Of a stretch of DNA of 64,000 bases, positions 17,495-26,268 are shown in pieces. Origin of the DNA: Microbulbifer pacificus (GTDB lineage: Bacteria; Pseudomonadota; Gammaproteobacteria; Pseudomonadales; Cellvibrionaceae); NCBI RefSeq assembly GCF_033723955.1, contig NZ_CP137555.1:1241001-1305000 (forward strand), read 5' to 3'. The position numbers were made by a program, and so were the translations under genes. Each line of letters starts with the position of its first letter. Position 1 is the first letter of the stretch. The notes under the pieces are model-generated. The model worked only from the letters and a program-made list of their open reading frames with translations, was not told the origin of the DNA and did no database searches.

Positions 17495-18166
17495 ATGATT
17501 CACTTGTTAAAGGGACTTTTTTTATTTAAGCCACGCGCGCTCAGGAGCGCCGCCATGGTGATACTCACTGGCCTGCTGACGGCCTGTGCGCACACCGTTT
17601 CTGTGGATGGCAAATTTCCCGCGCCAGTGGGCACCCAGCATCCACTCACCGTGGGGATATTCCTGAGTGACGACTTCCGCAAATTCAGTTACAGCGAAAA
17701 CCGCGATGATCGCGACGAATGGAATATCAACACCGGGCGTGCACAGAAAAATCTGTTTGAAACCGTACTCGGCTCCATGTTCAAGGAGACGGTGAACCTG
17801 TCCCAGTACCCGAGCGATCTCCCCCAGGGCGTAGACTTGGTGATCGTACCGGAAGTGCGTGAACTGCAGTTCACCATGCCGCGGGAAACCCGGGTCAATA
17901 TTTTCGAGGTGTGGATCAAGTACGACATGCACGCCTACAACCAGCAGGGCGAATCTGTGGCGGATTGGGTGATCACCGCCTACGGCAAGACCCCCACCGC
18001 GTTTCTGAAGTCCCAGGAAGCCGCACTGGCGCAGGCGATCAATGTGGCACTTAGGGACGCGGGCGCGACCCTGTATACGGGGTTTGAGCGGGTACCGGAG
18101 CTGCAGGCGTTTCTCGCTGGCAAGCAGCGTGCCCTGAGCATGAAGCAGACGGAAACTGACGAATAG
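17495..18166 (+). CDS. Small lipoprotein of the envelope block
   Basis: 223 residues. The signal sequence is long and ends in a lipobox (GLLTAC, Cys about 31). The mature part is alpha/beta: HPLTVGIFLSDDFRKF, then a helix ahead of VDLVIVPEVRELQF and VWIKYDMHAYNQQGE. This recalls lipoproteins related to LptE or transport-auxiliary lipoproteins, without enough similarity to name one. A shine-dalgarno GAGGAA precedes the ATG. It is 31 bases after the second VWA gene and so probably in the same transcript. Role inferred only from context: an outer-membrane-attached partner of the motor. Confidence 0.65.
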   Translation: MIHLLKGLFLFKPRALRSAAMVILTGLLTACAHTVSVDGKFPAPVGTQHPLTVGIFLSDDFRKFSYSENRDDRDEWNINTGRAQKNLFETVLGSMFKETVNLSQYPSDLPQGVDLVIVPEVRELQFTMPRETRVNIFEVWIKYDMHAYNQQGESVADWVITAYGKTPTAFLKSQEAALAQAINVALRDAGATLYTGFERVPELQAFLAGKQRALSMKQTETDE

Positions 18167-18240
18167 TTTTCTACCGATGGAGTCGTTCCCCGGGCACCCC
18201 AGTTCAGACGGCTGCAAGCACGGGTTTCAAGGAGGATGTA

Positions 18241-18918
18241 GTGGTGAAATTTCTAGGCACACTTTTTTCCATATCGATGTTGGCCGCGCTCAACAGTGGC
18301 TGTACCACCGTGGTGATCGACGAGTATCGCCGCAGCACCGGTGAGCTAGCCGTAGGTGATTCGGTGGTGATTCTCGGGCGCCGCCACTCGAGCGATTACG
18401 AAACCGAGCCGGATCTCATCGACTGCGTGGGCAAAACCCTGAACAACCCGAAGGCCGGGGTGGTCGTCATTCCCGAGCAGCAATTTGTGGACGCGCTCTA
18501 CCCCTGGTTTGAACCGCGCACTGCGCCCATGCACATCAAGTCCCTCAGCAAGCTGATGGATATTCCCGACGTACGCGACCGCATGGAAAAGTACGGCATC
18601 AAATACATCGTATGGATTGACGGCTCCACCGAGACCACATCGAGCGCCGGCTCCATCGGCTGCTCCATCGGTACCGCCGGCGCAGGCTGTTTCGGTTTCG
18701 GCACCTGGGACAAGGAGTCCGATTACGAAGCGTCGGTGTGGGATTTCCGCGATCAGGAGCTGTCCGGAAAGATCAGTGCCGATGCCCAGGGCACCTCCTA
18801 TATGCCGGCCATCGTGGTGCCAATCCCCCTGATTGCGCGGGTTCAGAACAACGCCTGCAAGGGCATGGCTGCACAACTTCAGGAATTCTTGTTACCGCCA
18901 CAATCCGCCAGCCGCTGA
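18241..18918 (+). CDS. Small lipoprotein of the envelope block, Gly/Cys-rich centre
   Basis: 225 residues with a lipobox (LNSGC, Cys21). The mature domain begins with VGDSVVILGRRHSSDYE and continues with an alpha/beta pattern. A distinctive loop SAGSIGCSIGTAGAGCFG holds two cysteines and many glycines. Similar Gly-rich stretches occur in lipoproteins of CsgG-like shape, but I cannot assign a family. A strong AAGGAGG lies five bases before one GTG and eight before a second (18244), so the exact start is open by one codon. Same strand and spacing as its neighbours; likely co-transcribed. Confidence 0.65.
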   Translation: MVKFLGTLFSISMLAALNSGCTTVVIDEYRRSTGELAVGDSVVILGRRHSSDYETEPDLIDCVGKTLNNPKAGVVVIPEQQFVDALYPWFEPRTAPMHIKSLSKLMDIPDVRDRMEKYGIKYIVWIDGSTETTSSAGSIGCSIGTAGAGCFGFGTWDKESDYEASVWDFRDQELSGKISADAQGTSYMPAIVVPIPLIARVQNNACKGMAAQLQEFLLPPQSASR

Positions 18919-18980
18919 ACGCTTTGGAACCTGACCGCAGCGGCGATCACGACTGGAGACAATAACGACAGGAGACCCAG

Positions 18981-20432
18981 ATGCATACGCTCAACAGAAT
19001 CATGGCCGCCCTACTGCTGGCCACCGCAACCGGTTGCGCCTTCAATCCGGCCACCAACCGGCCGGATCTGGTACTGATGTCGGAGGAAAAGGAAATCAAG
19101 ATCGGGCGCGAGATGCACGAGAAGCTGGTGGCCAGTACGCCCATCTATAACGACCCGATCCTGACCGCCTATGTGGAACACGTGGGTCAGAAGGTCGCCA
19201 AGGCCAGTGACCGGCCGGATCTCACCTACCACTTCACCATCATCGACAGCCAGGACATCAACGCCTTCGCACTTCCCGGCGGCTACGTGTATATCAACCG
19301 CGGGTTGCTCACCTACCTGCACTCGGAAGCGGAAATGGCCGCGGTACTGTCCCATGAAATAGGGCATATCACCGCACGCCATGCGGTGCGCCAGAAGACC
19401 GCTGCCACCGGTGCCGGCGTTGCCTCGGTACTGTCGGTGCTGGTTACCGGCAGCGGCGTGGTAGGCGATGTCGCCAACCTGTGGAGTACCGCGGCGGTCA
19501 AGGGTTACGGGCGAGATATGGAACTGGAGGCCGACCGCTTTGGCGCCCAATACATGTACAACGCTGGCTATGATCCACAGTCCATGATCAACGTGATCGC
19601 GCTGCTGAAGGATCAGGAAACGTTTTCCCGTCGCCGCGCGAGGATCGAAGGCAAGCAACAGCAGACCTACCACGGCGTGTTTTCTTCACACCCGCGCAAT
19701 GATGTGCGTTTGCGCGAAGTGGTGGAAGCGGCGGGCAAACTGCCGGAAGACAAGAAGGTCACCAAGGTCGAGTACTATCGCGAAAAAACCGACGGCATCG
19801 TCTACGGCACCAACGCCCAGGAAAGCGAGAAAAACCGCTTCAATCACAAAAGCCTCGGTTTTTCCCTACTCTTCCCCGAGGGCTGGACGGTTGAGAACCA
19901 GCGTTCCGCCATTGTCGGCACCGCACCAGACAAATCCGCGACACTCACCATCAGGGTGGACAAGCGCGATGGCAACCAGCCGGCAGATATGGCGCTGCGC
20001 GACGTATACGATGTGCGCAGCCTGGAACAGGATGAGGCCCTAAGCCAATACCGGCTGGAAGGCTACACCGGCAAGCTGCCGGCCAAGTCCGCCGACGGCC
20101 CCGACCGGGTGGCAATCCTGTTTTACGGCAGCCGCCAGTACATTCTGGAAGGCAAGTCCATCGAGAAACCGAAAAATACAGAGGCCGCGACAGAACTCGA
20201 TAATCTGTACATGACCAGCATTCGCAGTTTCCGCCCCCTGCGCCAGACCGACATCACCAAGCCGGACATCAAGCGCGTGCGCTATGTGCAGGCCAACGAC
20301 AAGACCACCTTCGCTTCGCTGGCACGGCATATGGAAATCGGTGAGTACGCGGAAGAACAGTTGCGCCTGTTGAATGGCTACTACCCGCGCGGGGAGCCGA
20401 AGCCGGGTGAGTGGATCAAAATCGTGCAGTGA
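18981..20432 (+). CDS. M48-family metallopeptidase lipoprotein
   Basis: 483 residues. A signal peptide with lipobox (TATGC, Cys19) is followed by an M48 zinc peptidase domain: HEIGH at 125-129, third ligand Glu183 in MELEADRFGAQYM, and the family's NAFALPGGYVYINRG strand. A middle domain of unknown type follows. The last 50 residues (FASLARHMEIGEYAEEQL, then PGEWIKIVQ) look LysM-like. BepA/YfgC-type relatives act on outer-membrane protein assembly in the periplasm. Here the gene closes the envelope block and is followed by a strong terminator, so it may mature or remove components of that machine. An independent housekeeping role is the alternative. Confidence 0.85.
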   Translation: MHTLNRIMAALLLATATGCAFNPATNRPDLVLMSEEKEIKIGREMHEKLVASTPIYNDPILTAYVEHVGQKVAKASDRPDLTYHFTIIDSQDINAFALPGGYVYINRGLLTYLHSEAEMAAVLSHEIGHITARHAVRQKTAATGAGVASVLSVLVTGSGVVGDVANLWSTAAVKGYGRDMELEADRFGAQYMYNAGYDPQSMINVIALLKDQETFSRRRARIEGKQQQTYHGVFSSHPRNDVRLREVVEAAGKLPEDKKVTKVEYYREKTDGIVYGTNAQESEKNRFNHKSLGFSLLFPEGWTVENQRSAIVGTAPDKSATLTIRVDKRDGNQPADMALRDVYDVRSLEQDEALSQYRLEGYTGKLPAKSADGPDRVAILFYGSRQYILEGKSIEKPKNTEAATELDNLYMTSIRSFRPLRQTDITKPDIKRVRYVQANDKTTFASLARHMEIGEYAEEQLRLLNGYYPRGEPKPGEWIKIVQ

Positions 20433-20464
20433 TCCGCAGCGAAACTTTTCCACTGCCGCAATAA

Positions 20465-20506
20465 AAAAGCCGTGGGCCAAGCTGGCTCACGGCTTTTATT
20501 TTTTAA
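20465..20506. terminator. Terminator closing the envelope block (both directions)
   Basis: AAAAGCCGTG pairs with CACGGCTTTT; a T-rich run follows on the plus strand and an A-run precedes. It lies between the convergent M48 and diguanylate cyclase genes and can serve both. Confidence 0.85.
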
Positions 20507-20546
20507 CTTATTCCGATGTTCCTTCGATCCCGGTCAGGGTTCAGCG

Positions 20547-22538
20547 TCACGCAGGTTCCAGGCTCGACAGCATATCGACATGCTGTGACTCAGAAAGCGG
20601 CAATCCCCTTTCACTCGCATTCGGTTCCGCAGTGTACTCAACCACCATATTGCGTCCGCGCTCCTTGGCACAATAGAGGGCGTGGTCCGCCTGCCGCAGC
20701 AGCTGCTCTACCGATTCGTCCTGTGTGGCATGGGCGACACCGATGCTCGAGGTAAATTGCACGCTGCCCACAGGACAGTCCAGGCGGATCTGCGCGATAT
20801 TGTCCCGCAGGCGCTCGGCAGTGTGCAGGGAGTCCGGACGGGTTTCCGTAATCAGCAGGGCAAACTCCTCGCCGCCAAGGCGCCCGAACACGTCGGTTTC
20901 ACGGATTTTCTGCTGGATGGTTACGCTGAACTGGCGCAGGGCTTCGTCACCGATACCGTGGCCGTGGTTGTCATTGATCGACTTGAAGTGGTCGATATCA
21001 AACATCAGCAAACTCACCGGCTCACCCTTGCGCTGGGCGCGCTTGATGCACAATCCGGCATCGGCGAGGAAACTGCGGCGGTTGCGGATACCGGTGAGCG
21101 GGTCCGTACGCGCCTCCAATTCCGCCTGCTGCTTCGCCTTTTCCAGTTCCTCGGTGCGCGCGCGCACCAGACCTTCAAGCTTGACCTTGGACTGCTCGAG
21201 ATGGCGGCGGTACTGCCGCTCTGATTCCAGCCCCTGCAGGCGCAGGCGACGCAGCTTCATGCCCATGGCGGCCATAATGGTGACCATTTCGATAAATGAA
21301 CTGAGCGGCGGCAGGTAGTAGTTCACCAGGTTGTGCTCTACATACCCCAGATCCCGCAGCGCCTGGAAGAACAGCCCCGCCAGCAACAGCGTCCAGCCCA
21401 CCGCAAACACCGCCGCCTCGCTGGACCCCTGGCGCCAGCGCACTATCGCGATCACGGTAGATGCCGGGTACAACAACAGCGCCAGGGTGATGCTGATCAG
21501 CGCCAGGGCCTTGATCTGCAGCAGCGCGCTGCCGAGCAATACCGCAGCATTCACCATCATCAGAATCAGGACCAGATCCAGCCTGGGGGTATATTTGCGT
21601 GTTTGCAGGAACAGGCGGTCAAAGATGACACCGCACAGGATACTGACCGCGCCCGCGGCAGACATATAGCTCCAGTGAAATCCGTCGCGCAGTAAATACT
21701 GGTGGGTAAAGCCAAGAATGGTGCCCCAGGCCGCAATCTTGGACAGGCCGTAAACGAAATAGGCAAAGAAACTGGACTCGCGGGTGGTCAGCCCGACAAT
21801 CAGCGAGAACAGTGAAATCAGGGTGACGCCGCCAAACAGGAAGGACAGTACCGCGGTCTCAGCGGTGTGGGATTGGCTCAGCGCATCGGGAGTCCAGATC
21901 CGCATGGACGGAAACACGAATCCGGCCTCTTCGGAATCAAGCCGGATCAGAAAGGCTTCTGACGCGCCGGGTTCAAGTTCCACCGGCACCACAAACCGGT
22001 TGTGAAATACGGGCCGCATCGCAAAGGATTCGCCCATGGCGAGATTGGCCACCTCCGCAAAATCCGGTGCGGCCCTGACCGGGCTCTCGAATGCCTGTAA
22101 CCGGATCAGCTGGTGGTCCACATATTCCAGGTGCAGTGGCACCGGCGCATCCGTGGAGTTGTGCAGCACAAAGAAAGACCAGTAGCTGCCCTTCTGCATC
22201 CCGGTAGAACCGGCACCGGGCAATGGACGGAAATCCCCCGCTTGCAGCGCACGCAACGCCGCAGAGAGGTCCGCCTGGCCGCTGGTATCGTGCCAGACAG
22301 CAGCCTGCCCGGTACGCTTGCTGCCATCCTCCGCACCATCGATATCGATGACCTCAGCGTAGGTATGTAGCGGCGCAGTGAGCGCAAAATTCTGCGTATT
22401 TTCCCCCGCAGCCTCTGCGGAGACCCCGGCATGTACCTGCGCGCACAGCAATCCCCACACAAGCGCGATGAAACCCAGTGGGAAGCCGCAGCGGAGCCGT
22501 GACATGGTAAAACGAACGGAAAGAGCTAAGACGTTCAT
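20547..22538 (-). CDS. 7TMR-DISM diguanylate cyclase
   Basis: 663 residues: a signal sequence, a periplasmic beta-rich sensor domain of 7TMR-DISMED2 type (about 60-205), seven membrane helices (about 220-420), a coiled coil (about 430-490) and a GGDEF domain. The active site is GGEEF (555-559). An RETD inhibitory site (546-549) lies five residues upstream, so the enzyme should make cyclic-di-GMP from two GTP and be feedback-inhibited. The DTLTGIRNRR-type region reads TDPLTGIRNRRSF. DISMED2 domains resemble carbohydrate-binding folds, so a sugar-related signal is plausible but unproven. It stands alone, convergent with the M48 gene. Confidence 0.9.
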   Translation of the reverse strand: MNVLALSVRFTMSRLRCGFPLGFIALVWGLLCAQVHAGVSAEAAGENTQNFALTAPLHTYAEVIDIDGAEDGSKRTGQAAVWHDTSGQADLSAALRALQAGDFRPLPGAGSTGMQKGSYWSFFVLHNSTDAPVPLHLEYVDHQLIRLQAFESPVRAAPDFAEVANLAMGESFAMRPVFHNRFVVPVELEPGASEAFLIRLDSEEAGFVFPSMRIWTPDALSQSHTAETAVLSFLFGGVTLISLFSLIVGLTTRESSFFAYFVYGLSKIAAWGTILGFTHQYLLRDGFHWSYMSAAGAVSILCGVIFDRLFLQTRKYTPRLDLVLILMMVNAAVLLGSALLQIKALALISITLALLLYPASTVIAIVRWRQGSSEAAVFAVGWTLLLAGLFFQALRDLGYVEHNLVNYYLPPLSSFIEMVTIMAAMGMKLRRLRLQGLESERQYRRHLEQSKVKLEGLVRARTEELEKAKQQAELEARTDPLTGIRNRRSFLADAGLCIKRAQRKGEPVSLLMFDIDHFKSINDNHGHGIGDEALRQFSVTIQQKIRETDVFGRLGGEEFALLITETRPDSLHTAERLRDNIAQIRLDCPVGSVQFTSSIGVAHATQDESVEQLLRQADHALYCAKERGRNMVVEYTAEPNASERGLPLSESQHVDMLSSLEPA

Positions 22539-22805
22539 GGTCCTGAAAACCAGGTTATCGCAGAAACCCTGCGCAATTTTGAATGTTCCGGGCGCGGGCG
22601 AATCTTATCTTTTGGAAAATTACCCGGCGGAAGTTCAGGCACTGGATAGTCGGCCGTACTAGAAAGTGTACCGGCTCACGAATTGTTAATCATGCCCCAA
22701 TTTACACTGGACAAAGCGGATCCCTTAAAAACAAACAGAACAAAACCACACTAAAAACATAAAAAATGAGAACTACATCCCAGCAAACGTGCTCTATGGC
22801 AAACG

Positions 22806-22832
22806 AAAAAGGTCACCCTAGGTGACCTTTTT
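22806..22832. terminator. Bidirectional terminator
   Basis: AAAAAGGTCACC-CTA-GGTGACCTTTTT is a perfect 12-bp stem with A and T tails. It lies just past the crotonase gene (minus strand). The 270 bases between it and the diguanylate cyclase start hold no gene that I can see and should contain that gene's promoter. Confidence 0.85.
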
Positions 22833-22885
22833 GAAATATTTACCCGGAAAATGTTTACCCAGGACAACAGCAAACCGTACAAATA

Positions 22886-23665
22886 TCAGTCAAACCGGGA
22901 AAAATCTGCCGGCCTTTTCTCCATAAATGCCGTAGCCGCCTCGCGAAACTCCTCGGATTTCAGGCGTGTCATAAAGTGTCCGGCCTCTTCCTGGATAGCC
23001 TTCATACCATTTTCCAGCGTGCCCTGGCGCAACAGTTTTTTGGTCAGGCGTAGCGCTTCCGGTGCCTTCTGTGCGAGTTCTGCCGCGTAGACCCGGGCGC
23101 GGTCCAGTGCCCCACCCGCATACACCACCTCATTGCAAATGTTTACGTCCGCCGCGGTCTGTGCATCAAACTTTTTCCCCAGCAACAGCAGTTCCGAGGC
23201 CTTGGCGTGCCCCATAATCCGCGGCAACAGGAAACTGGAGCCGTATTCCGGGCACAGACCGAGATTCACAAAAGGCATTTGGAAAACCGCGTCGTCTTCG
23301 GCAATGGAGAGATCGCAGTGCAGCAGCAGTGTAGTACCGATACCTACCGCCGGACCGGCCACTGCGGCAATCACCGGCTTGGGGAAGTGGTACAGCGCAT
23401 GCATGAAGCGGAACACCGGGGACTCCTCGCCACTGGCGGAACCGCCGAGAAAGTCGGTCAGATCATTGCCACTGGTAAAAACGCCACTGGTGCCGGTCAG
23501 AATGACCACTCTTACCCCGGGGTCCCCAGCGGCCTCGTTCAGCAGATCTGCCATGGCGGCGTACATGGCCATGGTAAGGGCGTTCTTGCGCTCCGGACGG
23601 TTGATGGTGATTTCCAGTACCCGCCCGGATACCTGAGTCTGAATTTCCGCACACTGGCTCTGCAT
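22886..23665 (-). CDS. Enoyl-CoA hydratase/isomerase (crotonase) family protein
   Basis: 259 residues, full length for the family. It has the crotonase core: TINRPERKNALTMAMY near the N-terminus, the oxyanion-hole segment FTSGNDLTDF (about 63-72), the second oxyanion region (VAGPAVGIGTTLLLHCDL) and FVNLGLCPEYGSSFLLPR. One of the two catalytic acids of classical hydratases is not obvious, so an isomerase-like reaction is as likely as hydration. The cofactor partner is an acyl-CoA in the cytoplasm. The start is the ATG with GGAG seven bases upstream; a longer in-frame extension has no crotonase character. Divergent from kynA. Confidence 0.85.
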   Translation of the reverse strand: MQSQCAEIQTQVSGRVLEITINRPERKNALTMAMYAAMADLLNEAAGDPGVRVVILTGTSGVFTSGNDLTDFLGGSASGEESPVFRFMHALYHFPKPVIAAVAGPAVGIGTTLLLHCDLSIAEDDAVFQMPFVNLGLCPEYGSSFLLPRIMGHAKASELLLLGKKFDAQTAADVNICNEVVYAGGALDRARVYAAELAQKAPEALRLTKKLLRQGTLENGMKAIQEEAGHFMTRLKSEEFREAATAFMEKRPADFSRFD

Positions 23666-23898
23666 GTGGTGGGCTCCGCATATTCTGTGGTTATCGCGAT
23701 ACTGCGCGCTCGGTTTTCCGCCGGCCCTGGAATTCGCCGGGAATCCGCAAGTCTCGGATACCGGGCGGGCATCGCATTTATAGTCTGAACAGGCCAATAG
23801 TGTAGCGACTCCCCCGCTGGCGCACGAAGTCCGATTCGACCAGTTTGGGTTGCCAATTCTCCACGCAGTCCGCCAGCACCTCAGGGCCAAAGGAATTT

Positions 23899-23927
23899 TC
23901 CAACTAATTTGGAGGAGACCTTATAAT
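23899..23927 (+). promoter_or_regulatory. Likely kynA promoter with overlapping operator
   Basis: TATAAT at 23922-23927 is a consensus -10 box about 105 bases before the kynA start. Immediately upstream, TCCAA-CTAAT-TTGGA (23899-23913) is a perfect 5-5-5 inverted repeat across the -35 position. A repressor or activator site is inferred. The 366-base divergent gap (23666-24031) shows no gene. Confidence 0.5.
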
Positions 23928-24031
23928 GCGGCCACAGATTTGCGAATTGACGCAATTTAAGATTCACATCACTGGCAAAACCGGTACAACCATTTCGGTC
24001 GCAGTGTTAGCAAGACAGGAATATTCCCCAA

Positions 24032-24814
24032 ATGACGGTGACATACAGCTCCTATCTCAAGGTCGACGAGCTGCTGCAATGCCAGCAGCCACTGTCGGAT
24101 GGCCCGGAGCACGACGAACTGCTGTTTATTGTGATCCACCAGAGCTACGAGCTTTGGTTCAAGCAGCTGCTGCACGAACTCGACTTCCTGGTGCGCCTGT
24201 TCAACGGCGGCGAGCGCAACCGCGCACTGCACACCCTGAAACGGGTGGACGCCATCTACCGCACCCTGATCCAGCAGGTGGATATCCTGGAGACCCTCAC
24301 ACCGCTGGAGTTCATGTCTTTCCGCGACCGCCTGTCCACCGCCAGCGGCTTCCAGTCCTACCAGTTCCGCGAGCTTGAATTCCTCTACGGTGCAAAGGAT
24401 GCAAAGAAGCTGAGTAACTATGAACCCGGTTCCGAGCACTACCGCCGCCTGCAGAAGCGCCTTGAGGCTCCGACCCTGTGGGACGCCTTCCTGCGCTTCC
24501 TGGCCCATGAGGGGCACCACATTCCCAAGTCGGAGCTGGAGCGGGATTTCAGTCAGGTAGCGGCCCCCTCGACAGCCGTGCAGAAGGTGCTGATCGATGT
24601 ATACCGGAACGACCCGCTGGTGAGCGATATCTGCGAAGCGCTGGTGGATATCGACACTTCGCTGCAGCAGTGGCGCTACCGCCATGTGAAGATGGTGGAG
24701 CGCACCATTGGCCACAAGATGGGAACCGGCGGCTCCAGCGGTGTCGGTTACCTGCAGAGCACCCTGTTCAGGCCTGTATTCCCGGACCTGTGGGCCATCC
24801 GCTCGGAGTTCTGA
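24032..24814 (+). CDS. kynA: Tryptophan 2,3-dioxygenase
   Basis: 260 residues. A heme enzyme that opens the indole ring of L-tryptophan with O2 to give N-formylkynurenine, the first step of the kynurenine route; cytoplasmic tetramer. Family signatures are intact: DELLFIVIHQSYELWFKQ with active-site His36, MSFRDRLSTASGFQSYQFRE, the axial heme His218 in WRYRHVKMVERTIG, and GTGGSSGVGYL near the C-terminus. No kynurenine formamidase or kynureninase gene is adjacent. It is transcribed alone, with its own promoter and terminator. Confidence 0.95.
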   Translation: MTVTYSSYLKVDELLQCQQPLSDGPEHDELLFIVIHQSYELWFKQLLHELDFLVRLFNGGERNRALHTLKRVDAIYRTLIQQVDILETLTPLEFMSFRDRLSTASGFQSYQFRELEFLYGAKDAKKLSNYEPGSEHYRRLQKRLEAPTLWDAFLRFLAHEGHHIPKSELERDFSQVAAPSTAVQKVLIDVYRNDPLVSDICEALVDIDTSLQQWRYRHVKMVERTIGHKMGTGGSSGVGYLQSTLFRPVFPDLWAIRSEF

Positions 24815-24894
24815 TCGGCGATATGCACTTTGGCGAGCGCGGGAGGACCGCGCCGTCAAAGCGCTCTTCAACAGCGCCTGCAAATCGCAGACAT

Positions 24895-24923
24895 AAAAAA
24901 AGCCAGCAATTGCTGGCTTTTTT
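24895..24923. terminator. Bidirectional terminator between kynA and the ExbD gene
   Basis: AGCCAGCAA pairs with TTGCTGGCT, flanked by six A and five T, so it can stop transcripts from both convergent genes. Confidence 0.85.
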
Positions 24924-24953
24924 GTGCCCCGAGGGGCGGGCCCTGAAGAAGCG

Positions 24954-25385
24954 TTACCGCTTTTTGTCTTCGAAAGGCACCAGGGAAACCTGAATGTTCG
25001 GGTTTACCGCTTTCGCCGCGTCGGCGATGGTCACGTAAGTATCCGCGCTGGACTTGTTGTGCGCGCGCACGATCACGATGGCCTGGGGGTTTTCCGCGTA
25101 CAGCTGGGCAATACGGGCACGTACCGCACGGCTATCAATACGGCTGGCTCCCATCCAGATTTCGTCTGCCGCGTTCACGGTCAGCAGGATGTTCTGCTTG
25201 TCGGGGTCTGGCGGAGTCTCTACTTGCTGATCAGGATCGGGCACGTTCACGTCCAGCGCCTTCTCTTTTACGAAGGATGCCGTCACGATAAAGAAGATCA
25301 GCATGATGAACACAACGTCCAGCATGGGCGTCAGGTCAATATCGGCCTTTTCTTCTTCTACGGCCTTACCGCGTCGTCTACTCAT
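24954..25385 (-). CDS. Orphan ExbD/TolR-family protein
   Basis: 143 residues. A basic and acidic cytoplasmic tail precedes one membrane span beginning DLTPMLDVVFIMLIFFI, with the proton-carrying Asp (about residue 23). A short periplasmic domain follows (ILLTVNAADEIWMG, VIVRAHNKSSADTYV). ExbD proteins work with ExbB in energising TonB, but no ExbB or TonB gene lies next to it; convergent kynA and the mgsA gene are its neighbours. It could join an ExbB encoded elsewhere. Partnership with the channel subunit at 13.2 kb is possible but less likely than the VWA pair. Confidence 0.88.
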   Translation of the reverse strand: MSRRRGKAVEEEKADIDLTPMLDVVFIMLIFFIVTASFVKEKALDVNVPDPDQQVETPPDPDKQNILLTVNAADEIWMGASRIDSRAVRARIAQLYAENPQAIVIVRAHNKSSADTYVTIADAAKAVNPNIQVSLVPFEDKKR

Positions 25386-25551
25386 AAAACACCGTACTGT
25401 TTTTTAATTCGAATTACGCCGGTTACCCGGTCTAATCAGGTGGGGAAGATTGCCGGGAAATGGCCACCAATGCAAGTGCAACCTTTTTGCCGAAAAATAA
25501 TCCCTTAAAATCAACAAGTTACAATGCCGTCCGGTTCGGGCAGCACAAATT

Positions 25552-26022
25552 TCAGGCAACGATTTCACCCTTTCTTTCCGCCAGATAGCCCTGATAGTCA
25601 GGTACCTGCCGGGGAAAACTGCGGGTCATCAATGCGGAATGGATCATCATATCGGCACTGCTGGCATTACACGCTACCGGGATATTCCACACTGCGGCGA
25701 TGCGCAGCAGCGCCTTCACGTCCGGGTCGTGGGGCATGGGCTCAAACGGGTCCCAGAAGAACACCAGGATATCTACTTCGCCCTGACAGATGCGGGCGCC
25801 CAGCTGCTGGTCGCCACCCATGGGGCCGCTGAACAGCTTTTCCACCGCCATACCAGTGGCAGCCTCGATCTGCGTACCGGTAGTACCGGTTCCCAGCAGT
25901 TGGTGCTGCTCGAGAACGCCGCGGTGTTGCAGGCACCATTCAATCAGGCTCGCTTTGCGATTGTCATGCGCCACCAGTGCGATGCGCTTCTGCGCGCCAA
26001 TCGGCTGATCTATATAGTTCAC
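25552..26022 (-). CDS. mgsA: Methylglyoxal synthase
   Basis: 156 residues, the usual length. Converts dihydroxyacetone phosphate to methylglyoxal and phosphate, a bypass of lower glycolysis under phosphate limitation. Visible signatures are IALVAHDNRK at the N-terminus, GTTGTQI phosphate loop, catalytic Asp71 in SGPMGGDQQ, and FFWDPFEPMPHDPDV with the His that contacts substrate (about 97). The start is GTG. The gene is single and divergent from the unknown 143-residue protein. Confidence 0.95.
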   Translation of the reverse strand: MNYIDQPIGAQKRIALVAHDNRKASLIEWCLQHRGVLEQHQLLGTGTTGTQIEAATGMAVEKLFSGPMGGDQQLGARICQGEVDILVFFWDPFEPMPHDPDVKALLRIAAVWNIPVACNASSADMMIHSALMTRSFPRQVPDYQGYLAERKGEIVA

Positions 26023-26268
26023 TTGGCCCCCCGGGCAACTGTGGATGAAAACGCTACTGCTCCCCGCCGCCGACTCTGGTGTGAGTGTGGTTATTCAAAC
26101 CCGCCCAACGCAAAATCCGGGAGAACGGGACGATTATGCTAAATTCCGCCGCCGCCATCCATTCGTGTAAATTCCAGCTATCGCACTGCGAAACGCCACC
26201 TTGATACAGCGGCCGAGGGTATAATCCGCCCCCTTTACGTTCACGCTTTCATATATATAGGAGTGATT

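Noticed and set aside
4565..20432. Type VI secretion or Zorya defence system
   Set aside because: VWA, FHA-like and MotA-like parts are suggestive, but there is no TssB/TssC, Hcp, VgrG or ClpV, and no ZorB-type OmpA domain, ZorC or ZorD helicase.
22886..23890. Longer version of the crotonase gene
   Set aside because: The extra 75 N-terminal codons are not crotonase-like. The internal ATG has a good ribosome site and yields the standard family length.
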